Assembly: GCA_910585445.1 (NCBI GenBank) | Contig: CAJUEK010000037.1 | Coordinates: forward strand, 1 to 24,517 | DNA length: 24,517 bases | Reading direction: 5' to 3' | DNA from: an uncultured Bacteroidales bacterium | GTDB taxonomy: Bacteria; Bacteroidota; Bacteroidia; Bacteroidales; UBA932 | Shown here: positions 1 to 7,334 of the stretch, piece after piece | Position numbering within the stretch: the stretch's first letter is position 1 | How the letters are laid out: the number at the start of each line of letters is the position of its first letter | Position numbers and translations under genes: made by a program | The notes under the pieces: model-generated | What the model was told of the DNA's origin: nothing | The model's database searches: none | The model's input: the letters and a program-made list of their open reading frames with translations, nothing else

Positions 1-57
1 TATATTGCTATTTTACTAATAATTAATAACTTAATTTCGTCGAACTGACGTTAAAAT

Positions 58-900
58 ATGAACAGAGAACAACTGTATGAGCAGATAAAGGCAAAGAAGA
101 GCATGCTTTGCGTAGGTCTTGATGTTGACTTTGACAAGATGCCGGAACATGTGAAAGCTTTGGCCAAAGGAGGTGAGGTAGCAGTCGGGGGCCGTCTTTT
201 CAAAGGAAAGGCACGTGCTATTGTGGAATTCAATAAAGCTATTGTGGATGCGACTGCGTCTCATTGCATTGCATACAAGCCTAATCTGGCTTTCTATGAA
301 TGCTACGGGGCAGATGGAATCAGAGCGCTGGAGGCGACAGTTGACTATATAAGGACAAGGTATCCCGAGATGTTCCTGATTGCTGATGCGAAGAGAGGGG
401 ATATTGGCAATACAGCTAAAATGTATGCCAAGGCTTTTTTTGAGGAAATGGACTTCGATGCCGTGACTTTGGCTCCTTATATGGGGGCGGACAGCGTGGA
501 ACCCTTCCTCGCTTATAAGGACAAATGGGCTATCGTGCTTGCCTTGACTTCCAATGCTTCTGCGCTCCAGTTTCAGGCTGCACAGAAAGACGGAAAGCCG
601 CTTTATAGGGCAGTGATGGAAGAGATGATGGAAATATCCACACCGGACAATATGATGTTTGTCGTGGGGGCGACCAAGGCTGACAAACTTGATGAGCTGC
701 GCAGTTTCTGCCCAGATAACTTTTTCCTGGTACCTGGAGTGGGGGCACAGGGCGGTTCTGCTGAAGAGGTGATTGCCCACGGAGCCAATGACCATGGTGG
801 ATTGCTCATAAATTCATCCCGCGGAATCCTTTTCGCAGACTCTTCTGAGGATTACGCCCGTGTTGCCGGTGAGGTCGCATCCAAGACCGCATGTCTCTGA
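58..900 (+). CDS. pyrF: Orotidine 5'-phosphate decarboxylase, group 2
   Basis: This cytosolic enzyme converts orotidine monophosphate to UMP, the last step of de novo pyrimidine synthesis. The 280-residue product has the catalytic Asp-Lys-Asp signature as DAKRGDI at residues 110-116 (D110, K112, D115), and a second conserved lysine in AYKPNLAFY (K74). The C-terminal phosphate-binding part reads PGVGAQGG near residue 225 and NSSRGI near residue 253. Length and motifs fit the longer group 2 (PyrF-Mycobacterium type) enzymes common in Bacteroidota. The start is the first ATG in the frame, preceded by AT-rich DNA without a Shine-Dalgarno sequence. A weak -7-like TAATTTCG lies at 32-39 (one mismatch to TAnnTTTG). 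The gene converges on the unknown gene ending at 914, with only 13 bases between and no visible terminator. Confidence 0.96.
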   Translation: MNREQLYEQIKAKKSMLCVGLDVDFDKMPEHVKALAKGGEVAVGGRLFKGKARAIVEFNKAIVDATASHCIAYKPNLAFYECYGADGIRALEATVDYIRTRYPEMFLIADAKRGDIGNTAKMYAKAFFEEMDFDAVTLAPYMGADSVEPFLAYKDKWAIVLALTSNASALQFQAAQKDGKPLYRAVMEEMMEISTPDNMMFVVGATKADKLDELRSFCPDNFFLVPGVGAQGGSAEEVIAHGANDHGGLLINSSRGILFADSSEDYARVAGEVASKTACL

Positions 901-913
901 CAAGGTGACTGGA

Positions 914-1567
914 TCAGTCTGAACTCTCAAGGGCTTCAGTGAAGAAATCCCTGCACATTTTGCGGCTTATCCCGTAGGATGTGCAGGTTGTCTTTTTTAC
1001 AATCCGGTCAACATCCGTCAGGTCACATACATAGAGCCTGTCAATGAGTGACAGGTACATGACGGAATATTTCATGTCGAGGTTCCGCTGAAGATCGCTC
1101 GTATATTCCATTGTCAGAAGGACTTCATCGTCGCTTAATGTATCTTTGCAGAATATGTACAGTCCGTATTCATCGAAGTCGCCGTAGAAGCCTGAACCTA
1201 CTTTTTCCACTTTGCTGGCGATTATTCTCCTGAGCGGCAGCGCGAGGGCCCAGTAATCATATTCAAGGTGGCCGATGTACCTTCCTTCCTGAAGTCCGTA
1301 TCCGTATCCGCTGCTTATTATCCGGTTCATTTCTTCCCGGTCTCCTTCCGAGACTTTGAGACCTGCCATTTCCTTGAGCAGGCTATGGGCCACATCCTTG
1401 CTCTCTTGCATGGCCCGTGTGACCTCTATCCCGAGGGAGCGGTCTTCCATCTGCAGGTCTGGCCTGTCTTCATTGAGCATCTGCCCGTATCTGTCTCCTA
1501 ATAGTGACGTGAGAGTGATTCTGGCATATCTCTCAAAGAAATTGGTGTCGAATTTCCTGTTATTCAT
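914..1567 (-). CDS. Unknown protein, possible PD-(D/E)XK-like fold
   Basis: I do not recognise this 217-residue protein as a named family. It has no signal peptide or membrane segment and is probably cytosolic. The N-terminal third contains RPDLQ (residues 35-39) followed by GIEVTRA (47-53). This PD, roughly ten residues, then E-V-T spacing resembles the core of PD-(D/E)XK nucleases, with Thr where Lys is usual. It is only a short-motif resemblance. The rest mixes aromatic and acidic segments such as EGRYIGHLEYDYWAL and ends in a helical tail. The start codon overlaps the stop of the upstream AraC-type regulator as ATGA (1567-1564), so the two are almost certainly co-transcribed and translationally coupled. 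Whether the regulator controls it, or the protein acts on DNA, is open. Confidence 0.75.
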   Translation of the reverse strand: MNNRKFDTNFFERYARITLTSLLGDRYGQMLNEDRPDLQMEDRSLGIEVTRAMQESKDVAHSLLKEMAGLKVSEGDREEMNRIISSGYGYGLQEGRYIGHLEYDYWALALPLRRIIASKVEKVGSGFYGDFDEYGLYIFCKDTLSDDEVLLTMEYTSDLQRNLDMKYSVMYLSLIDRLYVCDLTDVDRIVKKTTCTSYGISRKMCRDFFTEALESSD

Positions 1568-2403
1568 ATTGTAACTTCGCTTTCTTTGCGGAATTCTTTT
1601 GGCGTCATTCCTGTCTTTTCCTTGAAGAATTTGGAGAAATGTGACGGCGTTGCAAAATTCAGGTCATAACTTATTTCCTGAATAGTATTGTCACTATGCC
1701 TGAGCAATTTTTTTGCCTCCATGAGTGAATAGTCCTCAATCCAAGCGGACGGAAGCTTTCCTGTCGCTTTCTTCAGTGTCTGGGAAAGGTGCTTTGCCGT
1801 TATCCCCAGCTCCGTGGCATAAAATGATACCGGTTTCTTTTCTTTGAAGTGCCTGTCAAGGCAGCGGAAGAATTTCTGGGTTATGTCCATTTTTTCAGGC
1901 CCGTACCCGGCTAATCTTTCCATGTCTTCCGTTATTATGTTGCAGGCCTCCCAGAACAGGACTTTTATGTATTCGTAAATTATGAGGTTCCTGTATTTGT
2001 TCTTCTTCTCTTTCAGCATTACGCTCAGGTAAAGATGTATGAAATGGAACATTTTTGTCTTAATCTCGCTTAGCTTGTAAAGCGGATTCTCATACATCAT
2101 GTGGTTGAGAAGCATTTTCAGGGGAGCATCATTTGCAATCTCAAACAGGGATTCACCGACACGCAGCACGTCCATGCGGAATTTGGAATTGCTCTCCTTG
2201 ATTCTGAACATCGCTTTGGGCGCTATGACCAGGAATGTGTGCCTCTTGACCTCATATTCCGTCCTTCCCAACTGGAATGTTGCTTTTCCCTCGAGACAAA
2301 TGACAGCCAGAAGGGAGTCGCATGTCCTGAAGCCGTCATCTGAGGTACTTATCTCAAAATCGCGTTTGGCGCCGCTGTAATTATCGTATATTGAAATGTC
2401 CAT
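1564..2403 (-). CDS. AraC-family transcriptional regulator
   Basis: A 279-residue one-component regulator. The N-terminal ~100 residues resemble the cupin-like sensor domain of AraC proteins. The C-terminal ~100 residues hold the two helix-turn-helix units: the first around residues 193-213 (ATELGITAKHLSQTLKK), the second around 241-262 (IQEISYDLNFATPSHFSKFF), followed by the typical GMTPKEFRKE. The ligand cannot be told from sequence. I start at ATG 2403 (MDISIYDN). An in-frame ATG at 2430 exists, but it lies upstream of the promoter-like box at 2419-2426 and adds residues unlike the family. If that box is the real promoter, the leader is very short. The stop overlaps the start of the downstream unknown gene by ATGA, making a two-gene operon. 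Confidence 0.9.
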   Translation of the reverse strand: MDISIYDNYSGAKRDFEISTSDDGFRTCDSLLAVICLEGKATFQLGRTEYEVKRHTFLVIAPKAMFRIKESNSKFRMDVLRVGESLFEIANDAPLKMLLNHMMYENPLYKLSEIKTKMFHFIHLYLSVMLKEKKNKYRNLIIYEYIKVLFWEACNIITEDMERLAGYGPEKMDITQKFFRCLDRHFKEKKPVSFYATELGITAKHLSQTLKKATGKLPSAWIEDYSLMEAKKLLRHSDNTIQEISYDLNFATPSHFSKFFKEKTGMTPKEFRKESEVTI

Positions 2404-2418
2404 CCTGTCATTTTTATG

Positions 2419-2426
2419 CAAATATA
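2419..2426 (-). promoter_or_regulatory. Candidate -7 box for the AraC-family gene
   Basis: The minus strand reads TATATTTG, a full match to the Bacteroidota -7 consensus TAnnTTTG, about 15 bases upstream of the chosen start. I see no clear TTTG at the -33 position. If used, it would give a leader of about ten bases and rule out the ATG at 2430. Confidence 0.4.
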
Positions 2427-2570
2427 GCAAAAGTCGAGAGCAGAGGGAAAATTTATTTCCACTATGCCGAGACCAAGCGTATATATGTCCTGCAGGACAA
2501 ATATATCAAATATGTAAGAATATTGACAGATTATGTCGTAAAAATGATAGTCGGGGGGGGTATTTATTTT

Positions 2571-2578
2571 TATCTTTG
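2571..2578 (+). promoter_or_regulatory. Plus-strand -7 box with no gene downstream
   Basis: TATCTTTG matches TAnnTTTG and is followed by CA, as is common in this phylum. A run of eight G residues (2553-2560) sits just upstream. No convincing -33 TTTG is visible. No plus-strand coding region follows until 4085, but a hairpin plus terminator does (2583-2673), so the box may drive a small RNA. Confidence 0.45.
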
Positions 2579-2582
2579 CAAC

Positions 2583-2673
2583 GTTCCTGGGAAGGAACAT
2601 TCCTTAACACACACAATTCAATTCTAAATTTTCTTTTTGCCTGATATCCTGTTGCGGGGTATCAGGCTCTTTT
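2583..2673 (+). ncRNA. Candidate small RNA of about 90 nt
   Basis: The segment starts a few bases after a consensus-like -7 box (2571-2578). It begins with a 6-bp hairpin closed by a GNRA-type tetraloop (GTTCCT-GGGA-AGGAAC, 2583-2598) and has an unstructured A/C/T-rich middle (2600-2638). It ends with an 11-bp terminator hairpin followed by TCTTTT (2639-2673). It holds no plausible open reading frame. The hairpin has a T-run only on the plus strand, so it does not look like the terminator of the minus-strand serine dehydratase gene. This promoter-hairpin-terminator architecture is what an independent small RNA would show. The family is unknown to me. Confidence 0.45.
2639..2673 (+). terminator. 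Rho-independent terminator, plus strand
   Basis: The stem GCCTGATATCC / GGGTATCAGGC (2639-2649 with 2657-2667, one T-G wobble) closes a 7-base loop and is followed by TCTTTTAT. On the minus strand the hairpin is followed by an A-run, so it works in the plus direction only. Confidence 0.65.
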
Positions 2674-2713
2674 ATCTCATGTCTGTTTTGTCCAGTTCAA
2701 CGGCTGCAAGCCA

Positions 2714-3970
2714 CTATTCAAGTTCTTTGGCAAGGCCTCCCTCGCTTGTTTCCTTGTAGAGGGACGGCAGATCCTTTCCTGTCTCTTTCATCACTTTTAC
2801 GGCCTGGTCAAAAGATACCCTGTGCCTTCCGTCTGTATAAAGGGCGTAAATGCTGGCGTCAAGAGCACGTGCTGCAGCATATGCGTTCCTTTCTATGCAC
2901 GGTATCTGCACGAGTCCGCAAACCGGGTCGCAAGTAAGCCCGAGATGGTGTTCCAGCCCCATTTCAGCCGCATATTCTATCTGGGACGGACTTCCTCCCA
3001 TAAGCTGTGTGACAGCCGCTGCCGCCATTGCGCAGGCCACGCCGACCTCTCCCTGGCAGCCGACCTCAGCTCCGGATATGGAGGCGTTATGCTTGACGAT
3101 ATTGCCTATGATTCCGGCTGTGGCAAGTGCGCGCACTATTCTTTGGTCGCTGAATCCATATACCTGCTTCAAGTGATAGAGCACTCCCGGAAGGACACCG
3201 CAGGAGCCGCATGTCGGAGCTGTCACAATGGTTCCTCCGCATGCGTTTTCCTCGCTTACGGCTAAGGCATACGAGAAAATCAGACCACGTGTACGGAGCA
3301 CGTCGCCATAGCCCTCTGCCCTGACGAAGTAGCTTGCCGCCTTTCTGCGTATGTTAAGCGGTCCAGGAAGTGCGCCCTCTTCGTCAACTCCGCGTTCTAC
3401 AGCCTCCTGCATCACTTTCCATACAAGCTCGAGATGTTCCCATAATCCGTGTCCGTGCCCTTCGTTCTCATCCACAAATTCCCAGAATGCCCTTCCGTTG
3501 CTGTTGCACCAGTCGAGCAGCTCGTTCATTGTGCTTATATTGTATATTTCATCCTCCTCATCTTCACCCACCGGGTGTTCCATGCAAAGGATGTCGCCGC
3601 CTCCGACGCTGTAATAGGTCCACTTGTCATACAGGTCGCCGTCAACGCTCACCGATGCTATCTTCATCCCGTTCGGATGAATCTGCAGGAAGTCCTTAGG
3701 CTTCCATTCTATGGTAACGTCACCGCTTCTCTTGTCCTTGCTCTCGAATGTCTCCCTGTCTGTCCATTTCCATGTGCTGAATGCCTCTTCGATGGCCTTG
3801 TCAGTAAGGTGGCCCTTTCCAGTGGCAGCCAGTGAACCATAAAGTGTCACATGCAGGCAATGGGCATCCGGGTGATTGTCAAGATAGTTCCTTACGGCCT
3901 TGAACGGTCCCATAGTATGGCTGCTTGACGGCCCTTTGCCTATTTTGAATATTGATTTGATTGATTTCAT
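2714..3970 (-). CDS. sdaA: L-serine dehydratase, iron-sulfur, single chain
   Basis: Deaminates L-serine to pyruvate and ammonia in the cytosol using an oxygen-sensitive [4Fe-4S] cluster. The 418-residue protein joins the beta domain (N-terminal GPSSSHTMGP, residues 14-23) and the alpha domain (TAPTCGSCGVLPG, 250-262) in one chain. Likely cluster ligands are C305 (GCQGEVG), C347 (LTCDPV) and C358 (IPCIERN). Their spacing of 42 and 11 residues equals what I recall for C343, C385 and C396 of the Legionella enzyme. The C-terminal cysteine that acts as fourth ligand there is absent here, since the chain ends in KELE. I start at ATG 3970 (MKSIKSIFKIGKGPSSSH); an upstream ATG at 4018 would add 16 residues not typical of the family and lies at the promoter box. 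Confidence 0.95.
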   Translation of the reverse strand: MKSIKSIFKIGKGPSSSHTMGPFKAVRNYLDNHPDAHCLHVTLYGSLAATGKGHLTDKAIEEAFSTWKWTDRETFESKDKRSGDVTIEWKPKDFLQIHPNGMKIASVSVDGDLYDKWTYYSVGGGDILCMEHPVGEDEEDEIYNISTMNELLDWCNSNGRAFWEFVDENEGHGHGLWEHLELVWKVMQEAVERGVDEEGALPGPLNIRRKAASYFVRAEGYGDVLRTRGLIFSYALAVSEENACGGTIVTAPTCGSCGVLPGVLYHLKQVYGFSDQRIVRALATAGIIGNIVKHNASISGAEVGCQGEVGVACAMAAAAVTQLMGGSPSQIEYAAEMGLEHHLGLTCDPVCGLVQIPCIERNAYAAARALDASIYALYTDGRHRVSFDQAVKVMKETGKDLPSLYKETSEGGLAKELE

Positions 3971-4015
3971 ATTAAATTGTTTCTGATCTATTCTATATAT
4001 AACGGAAAAATCGGA

Positions 4016-4023
4016 CAAAGTTA
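4016..4023 (-). promoter_or_regulatory. Candidate -7 box for sdaA
   Basis: The minus strand reads TAACTTTG, a full TAnnTTTG match, about 45 bases upstream of the sdaA start. The -33 region has no clear TTTG. The divergent gene at 4085 may use CATTTTTG at 4057-4064 (one mismatch), so the two promoters would sit close together. Confidence 0.45.
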
Positions 4024-4084
4024 GGATTTTTCTCCGGATATGGGCATGGTACTTGCCATTTTTGCCCGTGTAAACTTGACAGAT

Positions 4085-4849
4085 ATGAGACGGATAAGAA
4101 TATTATTGATTTGGGCTGTGTCGGTCCTGCCGCTTACAATGGCAGGGCAGAGCCTGTATGGCGAGGCGTCAGAGCGCCATTGTACGGACAGCATCGGAAC
4201 ACTTCCTGACAGCATCCTTTTATTTGAAGTGTTGCCGGAATATGAATTTGAATGCGACAGTATGCATCAGGATAGACCTATACCTGACATTCTGCCTCCG
4301 TCTGTTTTCATTCCGGTCTATTCGCCGTCCGGAACTCCATGGAATTATGCACCCTTGCCGCGTCCTGCATATTTTATTCCCCAGACAGGAGGCTTTATGG
4401 GCGGCTCCGGTTTCGGAAGATATTATGTGGAGCACTACGACCGCTTTTTCTCACAGATGCTCATGTATGACGTGACAGATATTCCGCAGCTGATGGCTGG
4501 ACGGCAGATTATGTTGGGCAATACGCTCCGGCTTGGCAAGAAGATATATTTCCTGTCCGGAATCCTTTACGGTGGAGAATGGGGAATCTGGGAGAACAGC
4601 TGGGGACTTGGGGCAAGAAACGGTTTCCTGTTCAGGATATCAGACGACACTCATATTCTGATATGGTCACAGCATTTTCATCCGATGGCAGTCTATCTTC
4701 CGATATATGGCCCGCAGGCCGGTCCGGGAGGGGTGGCAATAATGACGCCCGCAATCCCGGAGATATTCTCCATAGGAGCGCAGGCGTCTTTTCAGGCCGG
4801 TGAATTTATCATCGGCATAGGGGCTTCGTATTATTATTATTACAAGTAG
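4085..4849 (+). CDS. Unknown secreted or envelope protein
   Basis: I do not recognise the family of this 254-residue protein. From ATG 4085 it begins MRRIRILLIWAVSVLPLTMA, a good signal peptide with likely cleavage near residues 20-22. The mature part first has a proline-rich stretch (about residues 60-105), then a glycine- and aromatic-rich C-terminal half with alternating patterns (GKKIYFLSGILYGGEWGIW). This would suit beta strands of an outer-membrane or surface protein. It ends in YYYYYK, encoded by a TAT/TAC run at 4831-4843. An in-frame ATG at 4040 would place 15 residues before the signal peptide, so I prefer 4085. The gene stands alone on this strand. Its 3' end overlaps the convergent peptidase gene by ten bases. 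Confidence 0.7.
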   Translation: MRRIRILLIWAVSVLPLTMAGQSLYGEASERHCTDSIGTLPDSILLFEVLPEYEFECDSMHQDRPIPDILPPSVFIPVYSPSGTPWNYAPLPRPAYFIPQTGGFMGGSGFGRYYVEHYDRFFSQMLMYDVTDIPQLMAGRQIMLGNTLRLGKKIYFLSGILYGGEWGIWENSWGLGARNGFLFRISDDTHILIWSQHFHPMAVYLPIYGPQAGPGGVAIMTPAIPEIFSIGAQASFQAGEFIIGIGASYYYYYK

Positions 4850-6852
4850 TCCTCAAAATACATTGTAACCTTGTCCATCAGGTGGACTCTGTCTTTTCCG
4901 ATTACATTATGTTCATGGCACGGATAAGGGAAGTAGTCCACCTGGACATTGTTCTTTACGCATTCGCGCACAAAACTCAGGCTGTGCTCCCATACGACTA
5001 CAGGGTCAATCGCGCCCTGGCATATGAGCAGCTTGCCCTTGAGATCCTTTGCCTTGTTTAGCAGGCTGGTCTTTGAATAGCCTTCCGGATTGGTGTCCGG
5101 ATGATCCATGTAGCGTTCTCCGTACATTATCTCGTACCATTTCCAGTCTATGACAGGGCCTCCTGCCACAGCCACCTTGAATATGTCAGGCCAGTTGGTA
5201 ATAAGCGATATTGTCATGAAGCCTCCATAGCTCCATCCGTGCACTCCGATTCGTCCGCAGTCCACATACGGCAGTTCCATAAGCATCTTTACGCCTTCCA
5301 TTTGGTCAGCCATCTCCGCCTGCCCGCATTGTCCGTGTATGGCTTTCTCGAAATCAGCTCCACGGTTGGAGGTTCCCCTGTTGTCCTGCACATATACAAG
5401 GTAGCCGCGCTGTGCCATGTACATTTCCCATCGGCGCAGCTCCGCCATGAATGTGTTGCGGACCATCTGTGAATGCGGACCTCCATACACATAGACGATT
5501 ACAGGATATTTTTTCGCAGGGTCAAAGTCCTTCGGCTTTATGAGGCGGTACCAGTTGTCATACTGCCCGTCAGCGCTCTTGACCGTGCCGAGTGAAATTT
5601 CCGAATATGAATAACCGAGCGTAGGGTCTTCTGCTGTAAGCAGATTGCGTAGCACCTTACCGTCACTTGTACACAGGTTTGTGATGCGGGGAGTGCTCAG
5701 GCTGCTCCAGGTGTCCATATATCTGCTGCAGTCCTGGTTCATTGCAATCTCATGCCATCCTTCCGTTTGGGTCAGACGCACAGGCTTGCCTGTCTTGACT
5801 GCCGCGGCTCCTTTTGTTGTGGCTGATTTGGGAACACTTATGCTTATGCGGAAGAGGTGGTTCTCCACCGGTGATATTTCGGCAGAAGTGTACCAGACAT
5901 TCTTTCCGTCGTTTGCTACATATGCAACGTCAGCATCAGTTTCGGTGAGGCGGCGCACATTGCCGTCAATGTCACAAAGATAGAGGTTGCGGTATCCGTC
6001 CCTGTTGTCTGTCCTGTATATGAACAGGTTGTCATGTCCCTTGATGAACCATATCGGGTCTTGAGGCTCCACATATTTGCTGTTGTCCTCCGAAAGGATG
6101 GTTTTGATGAGCTCTCCGGTGGAAGAGTCGTACATGTTCAGCCTGAGATGCTTCTGGCTCCTGTCAAGGACCTGTATGAAGATGTGTGACGCATCCGGCG
6201 ACCATGACACGTTGGTCAGGTATCTGTCATATCCGAAAGCATTCTCCTTGACATATACGGTCTTCTCTGTCGCGATGTCGTATATTCCGAGCTGGACATT
6301 CTCCGATTCCATGCCGGCCATCGGGTATTTTATGGCCTTGAGGCTTCCTGTCCTTGTCGTTATGTCAAGAAGAGGGAAGGAGGTGACGCGGCTTTCGTCT
6401 TTCCTGTAGAAAGCGAGCTTTGTACTGTCCGGAGACCAGAATATGCCACCGTCAATGCCGAACTCGTTCCTGCTGACGAACTGTCCGTATGTTATCTCGC
6501 TGCTTTCGCTTTCGGCTACCGGTGCCTTGCTTCCGTCAGCTTTCCGGATGAACAGGCTCTGCCCTTCAGTGAAGGCCTTTGCCGGAGCTATTCCGCCCTT
6601 ATAATCTTCGCATATTCCGGTTTTGATGTCCATCACCTGCCATTTCCCCTCCTTCCGCATGAGCAGGCGTGAGGGACTTTCCCAGCGGCACCACAGGTTT
6701 TCCGGTGAAAGTTCCTTCGATAATATGGCCTCTTCCATGGTGAGCAGCTTTCCGGAAGCGTCATTGGCTTTCCTTGTGCTGACTATGCCGCTCTGGGCAT
6801 GCGAAAAAAATCCTGTACATAAGATGCACATGAGCGCTAAGGGTCTTTTCAT
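4840..6852 (-). CDS. S9B prolyl peptidase (DPP IV / tripeptidyl type)
   Basis: An exported serine exopeptidase that removes short N-terminal peptides ending in proline. The 670 residues start with a signal peptide (MKRPLALMCILCTGFFSHAQ). A beta-propeller follows (about 30-430, with WSPD motifs at 139 and 217), then the alpha/beta hydrolase domain. The catalytic triad is S541 (GWSYGGF), D616 (GAIDPVV) and H648 (HEHNV). Spacing of 75 and 107 residues from Ser to Asp and His equals that recalled for P. gingivalis prolyl tripeptidyl peptidase (S603, D678, H710); human DPP IV has 78 and 110. A single Glu in the amino-terminus-binding loop (E130, NEFG) and E574, 33 residues after the Ser, also fit the tripeptidyl enzyme. 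It follows the small membrane protein gene by eight bases. Confidence 0.92.
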   Translation of the reverse strand: MKRPLALMCILCTGFFSHAQSGIVSTRKANDASGKLLTMEEAILSKELSPENLWCRWESPSRLLMRKEGKWQVMDIKTGICEDYKGGIAPAKAFTEGQSLFIRKADGSKAPVAESESSEITYGQFVSRNEFGIDGGIFWSPDSTKLAFYRKDESRVTSFPLLDITTRTGSLKAIKYPMAGMESENVQLGIYDIATEKTVYVKENAFGYDRYLTNVSWSPDASHIFIQVLDRSQKHLRLNMYDSSTGELIKTILSEDNSKYVEPQDPIWFIKGHDNLFIYRTDNRDGYRNLYLCDIDGNVRRLTETDADVAYVANDGKNVWYTSAEISPVENHLFRISISVPKSATTKGAAAVKTGKPVRLTQTEGWHEIAMNQDCSRYMDTWSSLSTPRITNLCTSDGKVLRNLLTAEDPTLGYSYSEISLGTVKSADGQYDNWYRLIKPKDFDPAKKYPVIVYVYGGPHSQMVRNTFMAELRRWEMYMAQRGYLVYVQDNRGTSNRGADFEKAIHGQCGQAEMADQMEGVKMLMELPYVDCGRIGVHGWSYGGFMTISLITNWPDIFKVAVAGGPVIDWKWYEIMYGERYMDHPDTNPEGYSKTSLLNKAKDLKGKLLICQGAIDPVVVWEHSLSFVRECVKNNVQVDYFPYPCHEHNVIGKDRVHLMDKVTMYFEDYL

Positions 6853-6860
6853 ATTGGGTA

Positions 6861-7241
6861 TTATTCTTTTACTGAGATGATTCTGTCAACGATATAGGCC
6901 TGTTTGCCTCTCCATGGCAGGGCACCGAGATACTCTTTGTAATGGAGTTCCACATTCTTGCCCGCGCAGCGCATGAGCGAGTCGGCGATGGCCTTGTCTG
7001 TTATGGAGAAGTCAAATTCGTAGGACTGTATGCTGCCTGCATTCACTCCCTTGCCTTTGCCGAAGCCTGCCTGGATGGCCCTGCCTTCGTATGTCTTGAA
7101 AAGGTACCCCTTATAGACGACGAAATTCAGTTCTCCGGCCTTAACGCCTTCTCCGAACACGAAGTAGAATTTGAAATAAACGGTCGCTGCAAGAGCTATT
7201 ACAAGCACGGCCGTGATGATGCCTATGATTTTCTTTTTCAT
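6861..7241 (-). CDS. Small membrane-anchored protein, unknown function
   Basis: A 126-residue protein with a positively charged N-terminus (MKKK) and one hydrophobic segment at about residues 5-28. This is either an inner-membrane anchor or an uncleaved signal, with the rest in the periplasm. The soluble part contains KAGELNFVVYKGYLFKTYEG, which I have seen in conserved Bacteroidota proteins of unknown function that sometimes carry misleading enzyme names. I assign no function. Two adjacent ATGs (7244 and 7241) are possible starts. An upstream ATG at 7346 is unlikely because a strong promoter lies at 7304-7334. The peptidase gene begins eight bases after the stop, so the two are probably one transcript. 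Confidence 0.75.
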   Translation of the reverse strand: MKKKIIGIITAVLVIALAATVYFKFYFVFGEGVKAGELNFVVYKGYLFKTYEGRAIQAGFGKGKGVNAGSIQSYEFDFSITDKAIADSLMRCAGKNVELHYKEYLGALPWRGKQAYIVDRIISVKE

Positions 7242-7303
7242 CATTATTATAATTGTTGCTGTGGCCGGAATGCGGGAGTGTTTCTCCGGACGGCCTATCC
7301 ATG

Positions 7304-7334
7304 CAAAAATAATAAATTTGAAGTTTATTCCAAA
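7304..7334 (-). promoter_or_regulatory. Consensus promoter of the peptidase operon
   Basis: The minus strand reads TTTG (7334-7331), 19 bases, then TATTTTTG (7311-7304). This matches both the -33 and -7 elements of the Bacteroidota primary sigma factor with the usual spacing. The start of transcription would fall near 7297, giving a leader of about 55 bases with a small GC-rich hairpin at 7265-7289 (CCGGA/TCCGG). The -33 box lies inside the 3' end of the upstream gene (stop at 7325). Confidence 0.65.

Noticed and set aside
31..795. Long antisense reading frame over pyrF
   Set aside because: It lies wholly opposite a certain gene, its product resembles no family, and its frame follows from the codon pattern of pyrF.
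2553..2560. Run of eight G as a phase-variation tract
   Set aside because: It is outside any coding region. It could alter promoter spacing, but a single run without length variants to compare does not support a call.
2639..2667. Hairpin as terminator of sdaA on the minus strand
   Set aside because: On the minus strand it is followed by A residues rather than T; the T-run exists only on the plus strand.
4831..4843. Trinucleotide run as an unstable microsatellite
   Set aside because: It is only a few TAT/TAC codons for a short Tyr run at a C-terminus, too short to be notable.
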